A DNA stretch of 64,000 nucleotides from JANXLS01 sp038227045 (GCA_038227045.1 JBBRQD010000015.1:13762-77761); one strand, 5' to 3'; shown: positions 55,193-63,863, counted from the first letter of the stretch. Made by a program: numbers and translations. The notes: generated from the letters alone by a model not told the origin.

Positions 55193-55470
55193 ATTGTCGC
55201 GGGATGTTTTTTTCCAATGCACGCGGACTATCTGGATTTCAGTTGCCTCAAGTGTGTTCCGAGTACAATGACGGTCAGCGAATACGAAAGCAGCGCCCAA
55301 ATTTGTGCACGCCGTTGATGCGGATCGAAGTCAACAGGCGCAAGACCGGCATCGGCACCTAAAGTCCGTATGGGGACGTGTCGAGAATTTAAAGAAGTTT
55401 ATTGGATTGCTTCGGAGCACGATTGAATTGAGTTGGTATGAACCGTACTTTTTGGTAAAAAGAGTTTCGC
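55193..55470. other. 278-base gap between the kinase and regulator genes
   Basis: No gene or strong hairpin seen. The regulator ATG at 55471 lacks a clear ribosome site (GGTAAAAAGAGTTTCGC upstream). The length suggests a separate promoter for the regulator, which I cannot place precisely. Confidence 0.4.
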
Positions 55471-57234
55471 ATGACTAACGACCGAAACGCTCCGCGCACC
55501 GCACTTACGCCGGGATCGCCCGTGCGCAAGCGCATCCTGGTGCTGGACGACGAGCAGGCCATTCAACGGCTGCTCAAGATCGTGCTTGAAAGCGAAGGTT
55601 ACGAAGTCGTGACCACCGACGACGGACGCCTTGCGCTGGAAATGATCCGGCTGCAGCCTGTCGATCTGATTATCCAGGATCTGCGCATGCCCAAGATGGA
55701 CGGACTGCAGTTTCTGCGCCATTTGAAAGAACAAAATCCCGAACTGCCAAGCATCGTGCTGACCGCCTACGGGACGCTCGAAACCGCCGTCGAAGCGATG
55801 CGTCTCGGCGCGTACACGCATATCAACAAGCCCTTTGACACCGAAGAAATCCGACTGACTGTCGCGCGCGCGCTCGAACGCATTGAACTGCGCAAAAAAA
55901 ATCCGCGGTCTCTGGCCCCGTTTCTCGACATCATCGGCATGAACACACTGATGTCCGCCGTGTCGAGTCTGATCGAGATGGCCGCACCCACCGAATCGAC
56001 AATCCTGATCACCGGCGAAAGCGGTACCGGCAAGGAACTGGTTGCGCGCGCAATTTACTACAATTCGCTGCGCGCGGATCAGGCATTCGTCCCGGTCAAC
56101 TGTGGCGCATTCACCGAAACGCTGTTGGAATCTGAACTCTTCGGACATGTGCGCGGCGCGTTCACCAACGCGATCAACAATCATCAAGGCGTCTTTGAAC
56201 ACGCGGATCGCGGTACGCTGTTCCTGGACGAAGTCGGCGAGATGTCGTTGACCACGCAAGTCAAACTGCTGCGCGTTCTCGAGACGCGCACCTTCAAGCC
56301 TGTCGGCGGCAACAAGGACATGAAAGTCGATGTCCGGTTCATCACCGCTACTAACAAAATTCTCAGCAACATGGTTGCGGACGGTCAGTTCCGCGAGGAC
56401 TTGTATTACCGTCTGAACGTCATTCCCATTCAATTGCCGCCGTTGCGCGACCGCAAGGACGACATTCCATTGCTGGCCGGGCACTTCCTCGCCACGAGCG
56501 CGAAAAAGTCCAATAAAATAATCAAGGCCATAGACGACGACGCAATCGAAAAGTTGCTGTCGCATCAATGGCCGGGCAACGTGCGCGAACTTCAAAACAC
56601 GATCGAACGCGCTGTCGCGCTCGCGCGCGGCGACCGTATTTCGGCGGGCGAAATCATGCTCCCCGTCATCAATCAACCCGCCGTGTATCGTCCGCTTAAG
56701 ACTCCGCCTCATGTGTTACAGCAGCCGCAGTACCGGCAATCGCAGCCGCAAGTCATGCAGGAATCGTTTGCTCGCAGTTACAATGCCAGCTTGGCGGCCG
56801 GACGCGATCCCAACACTCAATCCCCGGCGGCGTTCGACCCATACGCAGCGCCCGCCCAGCCCGCTCAACATCCGCCGGTGATCATTCAGCCTAATCCGCC
56901 ACAAGGCTATCAGCCATCCCAACGTCCGAACCAGCCGTCGCCACAAACCCAGCCCTATTCGCTGCGGGGTATGGACCCCAGCGCGCATTCTCAAGGATAT
57001 GTCAGTGTGCCGGCCTCTCAAATGCGCGCCACGTTGCCGCCGGAGGGCATGGACCTCGAAAAGTACCTGCTCGAGCAGGAACGCATATTGATCATTCAGG
57101 CGCTCGAACGCAGTAATTGGAATCTCACCGAAGCCGCCAAGATTCTTGCCATGACCTTTCGTTCCATCCGCTACCGCGTCGCAAAACTCGCCATTGAACG
57201 CCCCGGCAAAGCCATGGATTTCACCGAGAGCTGA
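55471..57234 (+). CDS. PilR-like sigma-54-dependent response regulator
   Basis: 587 residues. Receiver domain (about 20-135) with phospho-acceptor Asp70 (IIQDLRMPK) and Lys120; AAA+ domain with Walker A GESGTGKEL (182-190), the sigma-54 contact loop at 229-234 reading GAFTNA instead of GAFTGA, Walker B LFLDEVGE (250-257), and the C-terminal AAA+ lid (QWPGNVRELQNTIERAV). Then an unusually long Pro/Gln-rich linker (about 410-515) and a Fis-type HTH (LTEAAKILAMTFRSIRYRV). Likely partner of the upstream kinase, controlling pilin or other sigma-54 promoters. Confidence 0.88.
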   Translation: MTNDRNAPRTALTPGSPVRKRILVLDDEQAIQRLLKIVLESEGYEVVTTDDGRLALEMIRLQPVDLIIQDLRMPKMDGLQFLRHLKEQNPELPSIVLTAYGTLETAVEAMRLGAYTHINKPFDTEEIRLTVARALERIELRKKNPRSLAPFLDIIGMNTLMSAVSSLIEMAAPTESTILITGESGTGKELVARAIYYNSLRADQAFVPVNCGAFTETLLESELFGHVRGAFTNAINNHQGVFEHADRGTLFLDEVGEMSLTTQVKLLRVLETRTFKPVGGNKDMKVDVRFITATNKILSNMVADGQFREDLYYRLNVIPIQLPPLRDRKDDIPLLAGHFLATSAKKSNKIIKAIDDDAIEKLLSHQWPGNVRELQNTIERAVALARGDRISAGEIMLPVINQPAVYRPLKTPPHVLQQPQYRQSQPQVMQESFARSYNASLAAGRDPNTQSPAAFDPYAAPAQPAQHPPVIIQPNPPQGYQPSQRPNQPSPQTQPYSLRGMDPSAHSQGYVSVPASQMRATLPPEGMDLEKYLLEQERILIIQALERSNWNLTEAAKILAMTFRSIRYRVAKLAIERPGKAMDFTES

Positions 57235-57278
57235 GTGAAAGGCTGTCGAATATATTGAAAATCCGGAGACCGAGTAAA

Positions 57279-58361
57279 ATGCCGTGTTCGTTCCGCAAGT
57301 GTGCCGTTTTGGCACCGCTGTTCGTTTTGATTCTGGCGTCGTTGGCCGTTCCTGCCGCCGCGGGTGCCGCCGATCCGGCGTATGCGTGGAAGCCGAACGA
57401 CGTGTTGCGTTTCGATTATTCGAAAACAATCCATATCGACGAAACCAGCACAGATGCCGATCCCGGCCAGCGCGATTTCTCCTTCGAGTCCATTCTGATT
57501 TTGGAAATCAAGAACAGGACACAGACGGGCACTTTCGCAGTGCTGCATTTCGACGCGCCGCATGTCGTCATGCCGGATGCGTTTTGGTATTCGGCACAAG
57601 CCGACGACCCCGTCGATTTGCCTGTTCAGAAGGAACGCACCAAAGCCATTGTGCGCGCAATTGAAGGAGCGATAAAACTGGCCCGCTGGAACGTCATTCT
57701 CGACAATACCGGTGTGGTTCACATCGATTCGCGCCTTCCCAAAACGCTCGACGAGTGGCTCAAAGAGACGGAGCACGCGGCGTTCTGGCGCGGCAAGTTC
57801 AGAAAACTATGGATGGAAATCGTCGAAAAGAATTTGGGCCTGGTGGCGTCGGGCGACGACCGCGAGCTATTTCTGGCACTGACCCCGCCGCCCGGTTCGG
57901 CCCGCGGCGAGTTAGACAAGATTCGACCCTATAGATCGGCGTCGGAACTCATTTCCGACAAAGGCGGCAAAGCGGAATTTCGCTTCAAGCGTCTGGCCCC
58001 GCCGAAGGCCGGTACGCCCTATGCCATTCCCTACATCGGCCCGCCCGACGAACCAAAGAGTTCGAATGTCCCGAATGTCTTCATGATACTCAAACCCGAG
58101 ATTAAGGGACCGATCACCGAAAGCGAACCCAAAGGCGAGCTGGAGCAAGTCGGGACATCGGTCTTCGACAGCAGGCTCGGCCTCCTCGATTCGCTCTCTG
58201 AAGGCTATTCGTTCGACGCGGAATACACATGCGATGAAGACGCGCGCAGGCATTATCGCATCGCGCAGAAAGTGTCCGTGAAGTATAATTTAAAACGTCT
58301 CGCGCCGCCCATCGCCGTGCGGGTGGAGCAGGCGGTCGAAGCTCCTTTAAAACTAAAGTAG
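57279..58361 (+). CDS. Exported protein of unknown function
   Basis: 360 residues. Signal peptide MPCSFRKCAVLAPLFVLIL to about AAAGA (residue 30), then a soluble beta/alpha domain with no recognised family (VLRFDYSKTIHIDET, VLHFDAPHVVMPDAFW, DKGGKAEFRFKRLA, PIAVRVEQAVEAPLKLK). The ATG at 57279 has GGAG upstream; an in-frame TTG at 57255 would put 8 residues before the signal. Follows the regulator by 44 bases and may be co-transcribed. Confidence 0.65.
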   Translation: MPCSFRKCAVLAPLFVLILASLAVPAAAGAADPAYAWKPNDVLRFDYSKTIHIDETSTDADPGQRDFSFESILILEIKNRTQTGTFAVLHFDAPHVVMPDAFWYSAQADDPVDLPVQKERTKAIVRAIEGAIKLARWNVILDNTGVVHIDSRLPKTLDEWLKETEHAAFWRGKFRKLWMEIVEKNLGLVASGDDRELFLALTPPPGSARGELDKIRPYRSASELISDKGGKAEFRFKRLAPPKAGTPYAIPYIGPPDEPKSSNVPNVFMILKPEIKGPITESEPKGELEQVGTSVFDSRLGLLDSLSEGYSFDAEYTCDEDARRHYRIAQKVSVKYNLKRLAPPIAVRVEQAVEAPLKLK

Positions 58362-58371
58362 GCTTTGCGTA

Positions 58372-58392
58372 AGGCGGACTGCCAGTCCGTCC
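58372..58392. repeat. CTGCCAG-family palindrome, imperfect copy
   Basis: AGGCGGACT and AGTCCGTCC form 9-base arms with one mismatch around GCC, ten bases after the stop codon of the exported-protein gene. Same core as 971-991 and 45603-45623. Confidence 0.65.
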
Positions 58393-58449
58393 AATATTAA
58401 AAAACAAAGGCCACCCCGACCCTCATTTAAAACACCTACATTACCGATC

Positions 58450-58621
58450 ATTAAGAGAGTGTTTCAAAACCGGACGGGAGCGGAAAACGAGCGATTTTTG
58501 TTCGAATCGAGGCGCGAACTTCATGCGCTATCCAGAGGAGATAACGCTTGAAGTTCGCAACGAAGAGCCGGACAAAAAGCGGCGTTTTACGCCACGTTCG
58601 GTTTTGAAATACTCTCTAAAT
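58450..58621. repeat. Giant imperfect hairpin (172 nt) upstream of glmM
   Basis: Nearly the whole intergenic segment folds back: AGAGAGTGTTTCAAAACCG on the left pairs with CGGTTTTGAAATACTCTCT on the right; the arms continue inward over about 80 bases each with scattered mismatches (GCGAACTTCATGCGCTAT against ATAACGCTTGAAGTTCGC at the tip). The loop is CCAGAGGAG near 58532-58540. MITE-like in form; could instead be a structured 5' leader for glmM. Confidence 0.8.
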
Positions 58622-58678
58622 GATTGATTGAAGGAGCGGAACGCCCCTTCCACCATCAGCGCCGACCACGAGGACTCA

Positions 58679-60055
58679 ATGAGCGAACCGAAGACCAGCG
58701 ATTTAATGATTTCCATTTCCGGCGTGCGCGGCATCGTCGGGCGGAGCCTGACACCTGGACTGCTTGTGCGGCTCGGTGAAGCGTTCGGCACGTATATGCA
58801 CTCCGGGCGCGTCGTCGTCGGCCGGGACACGCGGGTATCGGGCGAAATGGTGAAATGCGCCGTGTTCAGCGGGCTGCTTTCGACGGGTTGCGAGATCATC
58901 GATGTGGGCGTGGTCGCGACGCCCACCGCGACGCTGATGATCGAACAGCTCAAGGCCAACGGCGGCGTGGTGATCTCCGCCAGCCACAATCCGGTCGAAT
59001 GGAACGCGCTGAAATTCTTCCGCGCCGACGGCGTCTACTTGAACGCCGACGAAGGCCGCGACCTGCTCAACATTTACTATTCGGGCGATTTCGTCCGCAA
59101 GCCCTGGGACGCGCTGAAGACCATCGAAACGACCAGCGAGGCGGAGGCGCATCATGTCGAAAAAGTACTTTCGATTCTCGACGTGCCGCTGATTAAATCC
59201 AAGAAATTCCGCGTGGCGCTCGACTGCTGCAACGGCGCCGGCGTGGGCATTTCGCTGCGTCTGCTGCGCGCGCTGGGCTGCCGCGTCGAGCCGATTCACT
59301 GCGTGCCGGACGGCTTGTTTCCGCACACGCCCGAACCGAATTTCATCAATCTACAGGATCTCTGCCGCTTCACTCGCGAAAGCGGCTCGGACATTGGTTT
59401 CGCCACGGACCCCGACGCCGACCGCATCGCCGTGGTCGACGAGAATGGCGAATTCCTCGGCGAAGAATTGTCGCTGGCTCTTTCGGCGCAATACGTGTTG
59501 TCGCGCGCGGAACCGTCGTCGCGGCCGGTCGTGATCAATATGTCCACCAGCCGCGTGAGCGAAGACGTGGCGCGCGCGGCGGGGCGCGAAGTGATCCGTA
59601 CCGCGGTCGGCGAAGTCAACGTCGCTGAAAAGATGGAAGAGACGAATGCGATCATCGGCGGCGAAGGCAACGGCGGCGTCATGGATCCGCGCATCCATTA
59701 CGCGCGCGATTCGATCGTCGGCATGGGCCTGATCCTCGAATCGCTGGCCCGTTCCGGAAGCAAGTGCGGCGACGCGGCCCGCGCACTGCCGCAGTATGCG
59801 ATGCTCAAGACCAAGATCGATTGCCCAAGCGCCAAGAGCCGCGAAGTCATCCGCGCGCTGAAATCCAACGCGCTAAACGCGCGCACCAACCTCGAAGACG
59901 GCCTGCGTCTCGACTGGGACGACCGCTGGGTGCATCTGCGGGCAAGCAACACCGAACCGGTCATGCGCATCATCGCCGAAGCCCGCACGCCCGAAGCGTC
60001 CCAGGCACTGGTCGACGAATACACGGATCTTGTGAAGAAGGCGCTGGAGAAGTAG
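58679..60055 (+). CDS. glmM: Phosphoglucosamine mutase (phosphohexomutase family)
   Basis: 458 residues. Interconverts glucosamine-6-P and glucosamine-1-P for UDP-GlcNAc and peptidoglycan synthesis. Motifs: ISGVRGIVG, catalytic phosphoserine ISASHNPVEWN, metal loop FATDPDADRIAV, sugar loop GGEGNGGVMDP, phosphate-binding RASNTEPVMRII. The GEGNGG loop is the form seen in archaeal-type GlmM/PGM-like enzymes. Linkage to glmS supports GlmM. The ATG at 58679 follows GAGG; the frame upstream enters the hairpin region. Confidence 0.9.
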   Translation: MSEPKTSDLMISISGVRGIVGRSLTPGLLVRLGEAFGTYMHSGRVVVGRDTRVSGEMVKCAVFSGLLSTGCEIIDVGVVATPTATLMIEQLKANGGVVISASHNPVEWNALKFFRADGVYLNADEGRDLLNIYYSGDFVRKPWDALKTIETTSEAEAHHVEKVLSILDVPLIKSKKFRVALDCCNGAGVGISLRLLRALGCRVEPIHCVPDGLFPHTPEPNFINLQDLCRFTRESGSDIGFATDPDADRIAVVDENGEFLGEELSLALSAQYVLSRAEPSSRPVVINMSTSRVSEDVARAAGREVIRTAVGEVNVAEKMEETNAIIGGEGNGGVMDPRIHYARDSIVGMGLILESLARSGSKCGDAARALPQYAMLKTKIDCPSAKSREVIRALKSNALNARTNLEDGLRLDWDDRWVHLRASNTEPVMRIIAEARTPEASQALVDEYTDLVKKALEK

Positions 60056-60085
60056 AATGGTATCGGCTTTTGAGGAGTTTTAATC

Positions 60086-60415
60086 ATGAGTGCAACGCAA
60101 CAGGTTCGCAAACTGGACGAAAGCACACCTCCCGACGCGGAACAAGTTCGCAAATGGCTGGCTGCGGGCACGGAGGTATTCCCAGGCATTTGGAAAACGC
60201 CGGGCGTCTGCGGTGGCGACGCATGTGCGGGCCATACGCGTATTACCGTCGGGGGACTGGTAGAGTGGCGGCAACTCGGGTCCACGGATGCTGAACTTCT
60301 TTATAATTTTCCGTCGCTGACGCAACGCGATCTAAATAACGCGTGGGAATATGCGCGGACTCACGAGGAAGAAATCGCGTGCCAGATTGAGGAAAACAAT
60401 CGGGACGATGATTAA
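60086..60415 (+). CDS. DUF433 antitoxin-like protein
   Basis: 109 residues. The C-terminal two-thirds match DUF433 (VapB45-like): VCGGDACAGHTRITVGGLVEWRQLGSTDAELLYNFPSLTQRDLNNAWEYARTHEEEI, with the typical G-[DK]-x-C-x-[GR]-[HT]-R-I-T-V core and the helical tail. An unrelated N-terminal 25 residues precede it. DUF433 proteins are usually antitoxins for PIN-like toxins. GAGGAG precedes the ATG. Overlap-close partner: DUF5615 gene starts 2 bases after its stop. Confidence 0.8.
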   Translation: MSATQQVRKLDESTPPDAEQVRKWLAAGTEVFPGIWKTPGVCGGDACAGHTRITVGGLVEWRQLGSTDAELLYNFPSLTQRDLNNAWEYARTHEEEIACQIEENNRDDD

Positions 60416-60417
60416 TT

Positions 60418-60777
60418 ATGGCGAGGGTTTATTGCGACGAGCACTTTCCTCTCGAAACAGCTGAGTATTTGAGGCTTTTCGGCCATGATGCCCTTACTTG
60501 TCAAGAAAGCGGCCGCGCCAATAAAGAAATTTCAGATACCGAGGTGTTGGCATTTGCCGTTTCATCCGATCGCGCGGTTTTAACAATGGACCGTGGCGAT
60601 TTTAAGCGTTTACACCGAAAGTCGCCGAATCATTGCGGCATTGTGAGTTGCACTATGAATCGGAACTACCTCCAGTTGGCGCAATGTATCCATGAAAAAC
60701 TCATTGCACAATCCAAATTGGCCGGCGAGTTGGTGCGTGTTTATAGGCCAGACAGACCCACACGGAGAACGGTCTAA
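60418..60777 (+). CDS. DUF5615 PIN-like nuclease (toxin-like)
   Basis: 119 residues. VYCDEHFPLETAEYLRLFGHDALTCQESGRANKEISDTEVLAFAVSSDRAVLTMDRGDFKRLHRKS carries the PIN-like acidic residues (D in VYCDEHF, D in SDTEVL, D in TMDRGDF). DUF5615 proteins are the toxin partners of DUF433 antitoxins (VapC45-type pairs). Two bases separate it from the antitoxin before it and from glmS after it, so it is probably translationally coupled into the glmM-glmS operon. Nuclease activity not shown by sequence. Confidence 0.8.
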   Translation: MARVYCDEHFPLETAEYLRLFGHDALTCQESGRANKEISDTEVLAFAVSSDRAVLTMDRGDFKRLHRKSPNHCGIVSCTMNRNYLQLAQCIHEKLIAQSKLAGELVRVYRPDRPTRRTV

Positions 60778-60779
60778 GA

Positions 60780-62654
60780 ATGTGCGGCATAGTCGGCTAC
60801 CTCGGATCGCGCAACGCCACGGACGTCGTGCTCGCGGGCCTTCGCAAACTCGAATACCGCGGCTACGATTCGGCGGGCGTCGCGTACATTGAATCCGCGA
60901 ACGGTTCGCCGGCACCGCGACTCGAAGTCGTTCGCGCTATCGGCCGCGTAGATGCGTTGGCCGCGAAAATCGCCGCGCTGAATCCGCACACGCACCTCGC
61001 CATTGGACACACGCGTTGGGCCACGCACGGTCGTCCGAATGAACTGAACGCCCACCCGCATCGCGACGCGTCTGGCCGCATCGCGTTGGTGCACAATGGC
61101 ATCGTTGAAAATTACGCCGCGCTGCGAAATGAACTTGCCGCGGCAGGTTGCGTTTTTCTGTCTGAGACCGACACCGAAGTGGCTGCGATGCTCATCGGCA
61201 GCCTTTACCGTGGCGATTTGGCTGAAGCCGTTGAGCGCGCGGTCGAGCGCATCGAAGGCACATTTGCATTCGCGGCGATTTCGCTCGACCATCCGAACAC
61301 CATTGTCGGCGCGCGCCGCGGTTCGCCGCTGGCTGCCGGCATCGGCGCGGACGGCGAAATGCTGCTGGGCAGCGACGCCATTCCGCTGATCGCCACCACG
61401 CGCCGCGTCGCTTATCTCGACGACGATCAAATCGTCGTGCTCGAACCGGGCAAAATGATCGTCCGCTCGAAGGGGCGCGTCGTCGAACCGAAGATCCAGG
61501 ACATTCGCTGGAGCGTCGAAGAGACCGAGCGCGGCGGTTTCGAGCATTTCATGCTCAAGGAAATTCACGAGCAGCCCGGCGCATTGCGGCGGCTGGCGGT
61601 CAATCTCGTGGCCAACCCCGGCATCGCGGCTGGCGACAGTTCCGTCGCTCCCGAGTTCCATCTCGATCGCTTGCCATTGAGCAAAATGGAAGCGCACTGC
61701 ATCAGCCGCATTGTAATTGTTGCGCAAGGCACCGCGTTTCACGCCGGATTGGTCGCGCGCAACATGATCGAGCGCTGCGCCCGCGTGCCCGTTTATGCGG
61801 AGTACGGCAGCGACTTTCGCTACCGTGATCCTGTGATCGATCCCAGCGTGCTGGTCGTCGCCGTCTCGCAGTCCGGCGAAACCGCCGACACGCTCGGCGC
61901 AGTCCGCATGGCGCGCGAACGCGGCTGCCGGACGCTCGCCGTGGTCAACACGGTGGACAGCACGCTCGCGCGCGAAAGCGACGGCGTGATTTATATGGGC
62001 GTCGGCCCCGAAATCGGCGTGGCATCGACGAAAGCCTTCACGGGCCAGATCGCGGCGCTGTACGTGCTCGCGATTCATCTCGGCCTCTTGCGCGGCACGA
62101 TCACCGCCGCCGAGGCCGCGCGGCGCGTGCAGGATATTTTGCATGTTCCCGGGCGCGTCGAACAGGCGCTCGCCGGCGCTGCGCGCGTCGAAGAAGTCGC
62201 GCGCAAATACAAGGACACGACCAACGCGCTGTTTCTCGGACGCGGCACGGGCTTTCCGCTCGCGCTCGAAGGCGCGCTGAAGCTTAAAGAAATTTCGTAC
62301 ATTCACGCGGAGGGCTACGACGCCGCCGAGATGAAGCACGGCCCCATCGCGCTGATCGACGAAAAAATGCCGGTCGTCGTGCTTGCCTTAAAGGGCCGTC
62401 GCTACGACAAGATCGTCAGCAACATTCAGGAAGTCAAGGCGCGCGGCGGACGCGTGATCGCCATAGCCAGCCACGATGACACCGAGATCGCGAAGATCGC
62501 CGACGACGTGCTGCCGATTCAAGACGACCGCGGCATCATGAATTCCATCGTCTGCTCGGTGCCGCTGCAACTTTTCGCGTACTACATCGCCGTCGCGCGC
62601 GGGTGCGATGTGGACAAGCCGCGAAATCTGGCAAAAAGCGTGACAGTCGAATGA
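60780..62654 (+). CDS. glmS: Glutamine-fructose-6-phosphate aminotransferase
   Basis: First committed step of UDP-GlcNAc synthesis: Fru-6-P plus Gln gives GlcN-6-P. 624 residues. N-terminal glutaminase with catalytic Cys1 (MCGIVGYLGSRNATDVV), GHTRWATHGRPNELNAHPH, HNGIVENYAALR; two SIS isomerase domains (AVSQSGETADTLGAVRMA); ends LAKSVTVE, the conserved C-terminus. The start is fixed by Cys1. Follows the DUF5615 gene by 2 bases and glmM by two genes; no glmS ribozyme is seen upstream. Confidence 0.96.
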   Translation: MCGIVGYLGSRNATDVVLAGLRKLEYRGYDSAGVAYIESANGSPAPRLEVVRAIGRVDALAAKIAALNPHTHLAIGHTRWATHGRPNELNAHPHRDASGRIALVHNGIVENYAALRNELAAAGCVFLSETDTEVAAMLIGSLYRGDLAEAVERAVERIEGTFAFAAISLDHPNTIVGARRGSPLAAGIGADGEMLLGSDAIPLIATTRRVAYLDDDQIVVLEPGKMIVRSKGRVVEPKIQDIRWSVEETERGGFEHFMLKEIHEQPGALRRLAVNLVANPGIAAGDSSVAPEFHLDRLPLSKMEAHCISRIVIVAQGTAFHAGLVARNMIERCARVPVYAEYGSDFRYRDPVIDPSVLVVAVSQSGETADTLGAVRMARERGCRTLAVVNTVDSTLARESDGVIYMGVGPEIGVASTKAFTGQIAALYVLAIHLGLLRGTITAAEAARRVQDILHVPGRVEQALAGAARVEEVARKYKDTTNALFLGRGTGFPLALEGALKLKEISYIHAEGYDAAEMKHGPIALIDEKMPVVVLALKGRRYDKIVSNIQEVKARGGRVIAIASHDDTEIAKIADDVLPIQDDRGIMNSIVCSVPLQLFAYYIAVARGCDVDKPRNLAKSVTVE

Positions 62655-62797
62655 AGCCGCCGTCATGAACCGAAGAAAAACGTGACAAACGGCCCAAATA
62701 TGGTATAGATTAGGAATCTTCTTGAATCCTAAATGTATTGAGGTGCTTTGGACGATACTATGGTAGTGAACGGGAACGGGGCGAGGGAGATTTTCGA

Positions 62798-63607
62798 ATG
62801 GTTTCATTCTCCGATTTGACGGCCCCGCGTGCGGACCGCCTGATCGAATTGACCGGTGTCTGCAAGGATTATTCATCCGGTCCGAACCTCGTGAGAGCCC
62901 TGCGTCCCGCGTCACTCACGCTGGATCGCGGTGAATTTGTGCTCCTGGAAGGCCCGTCGGGAAGCGGCAAAACCACACTGTTGCAAGTCATGGGATTGTT
63001 GATGAAGCCCACCTCCGGGCGCATTCGCATCTGCGGCGAAGACGTGACGGCGATGGGTGAAGACAAACTCCCCGGATTGCGCCTCAAACACATCGGCTTC
63101 ATTTTCCAAACATTCAATCTATTCCCAGCCTTAACCGCCTTCGAAAACGTCAAACTGGTTCTCAAACTCAAAGGCTTCGGCTGGACCGAACGAGGCAAGG
63201 AAGCGAAATCGCTGCTCGAGCGCGTCGGCCTGGGTTCATGCATGCACCGCAAGCCCGGCGAACTCTCCGGCGGACAGCGCCAGCGCATCTGCATCGCGCG
63301 AGCACTGGCCGGCGACAACGACATTATTCTGGCGGACGAGCCGACCGCCGCGCTCGATACGGTGACCGGCATTTCAATTATCGAACTGCTGCGCGACGAA
63401 GCGCGAACGGGGCGCAAAGCCGTGCTGGTGGTGACACACGATCCGCGCCTCGAAAAATACGCCACGCGCGTGGACAAGATGACGGACGGGGTGTTGACCG
63501 GAGGAATGCCGGTCCGTTCACGGCACGCGCCTGCGATTGACGACAGCGGAGTGTTATTCCCGCACCATCCAACTCCGGTCGCCGAAGTCGTGGGCGCGGC
63601 GTTTTAG
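62798..63607 (+). CDS. ABC transporter ATP-binding protein (MacB/LolD-like)
   Basis: 269 residues. Walker A GPSGSGKTTLLQ, Q-loop IGFIFQTFNLFP, signature LSGGQRQRICIARAL, Walker B IILADEPTAALD, H-loop VVTHDPR. The DRGEFVLLEGPSGSGKTT and TFNLFPALTAFENV wording fits the LolD/MacB/FtsE-type exporters of lipoproteins or macrolides. The ATG at 62798 follows GGGAG; the frame is open 20 codons further upstream without a ribosome site. Its permease is not adjacent; the next gene is interrupted by an insertion element. Confidence 0.9.
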   Translation: MVSFSDLTAPRADRLIELTGVCKDYSSGPNLVRALRPASLTLDRGEFVLLEGPSGSGKTTLLQVMGLLMKPTSGRIRICGEDVTAMGEDKLPGLRLKHIGFIFQTFNLFPALTAFENVKLVLKLKGFGWTERGKEAKSLLERVGLGSCMHRKPGELSGGQRQRICIARALAGDNDIILADEPTAALDTVTGISIIELLRDEARTGRKAVLVVTHDPRLEKYATRVDKMTDGVLTGGMPVRSRHAPAIDDSGVLFPHHPTPVAEVVGAAF

Positions 63608-63683
63608 CGCTTATATTAATTCACCACTAATTGTTGTTCGCCGAGTCATATTCCGATCCTGCTTAACATTCCGGAGAATTACG

Positions 63684-63863
63684 ATGCGAACACGTCATGA
63701 CGTGCTCCTTCTCTCAATTTTTCTTGTGCAACTGCGACTCTGCGGCGGCGAAGCCGAAGCGGAAATTCCGCGGCTTAAGCCTGGTAAAGATGGAGTTCCG
63801 GCATTGGTGAAGGCGCTCATTGATAAAGATGATTTAGTACGCCAAAACGCGGCAAAGGAGTAA
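63684..63863 (+). pseudogene. HEAT-repeat protein gene truncated by an IS66-family insertion
   Basis: Only 59 residues remain: signal peptide MRTRHDVLLLSIFLVQLRLCGG and the start of a HEAT repeat (DGVPALVKALIDKDDLVRQNAAKE). The stop codon TAA (63861-63863) lies inside the terminal GTAAGCG of the insertion element, so the insertion itself ends the frame in the middle of the repeat. The rest of the gene would be on the far side of the element, outside the window. Confidence 0.75.

Noticed and set aside
55399..56712. A 437-codon minus-strand frame opposite the PilR-like gene
   Set aside because: Antisense to receiver and AAA+ domains with intact motifs on the plus strand.
60774..62339. A 521-codon open frame on the minus strand, antisense to glmS
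   Set aside because: It is fully opposite a clear GlmS, has Arg/His/Ala-rich low-complexity composition typical of antisense frames in GC-rich DNA, and matches no family.
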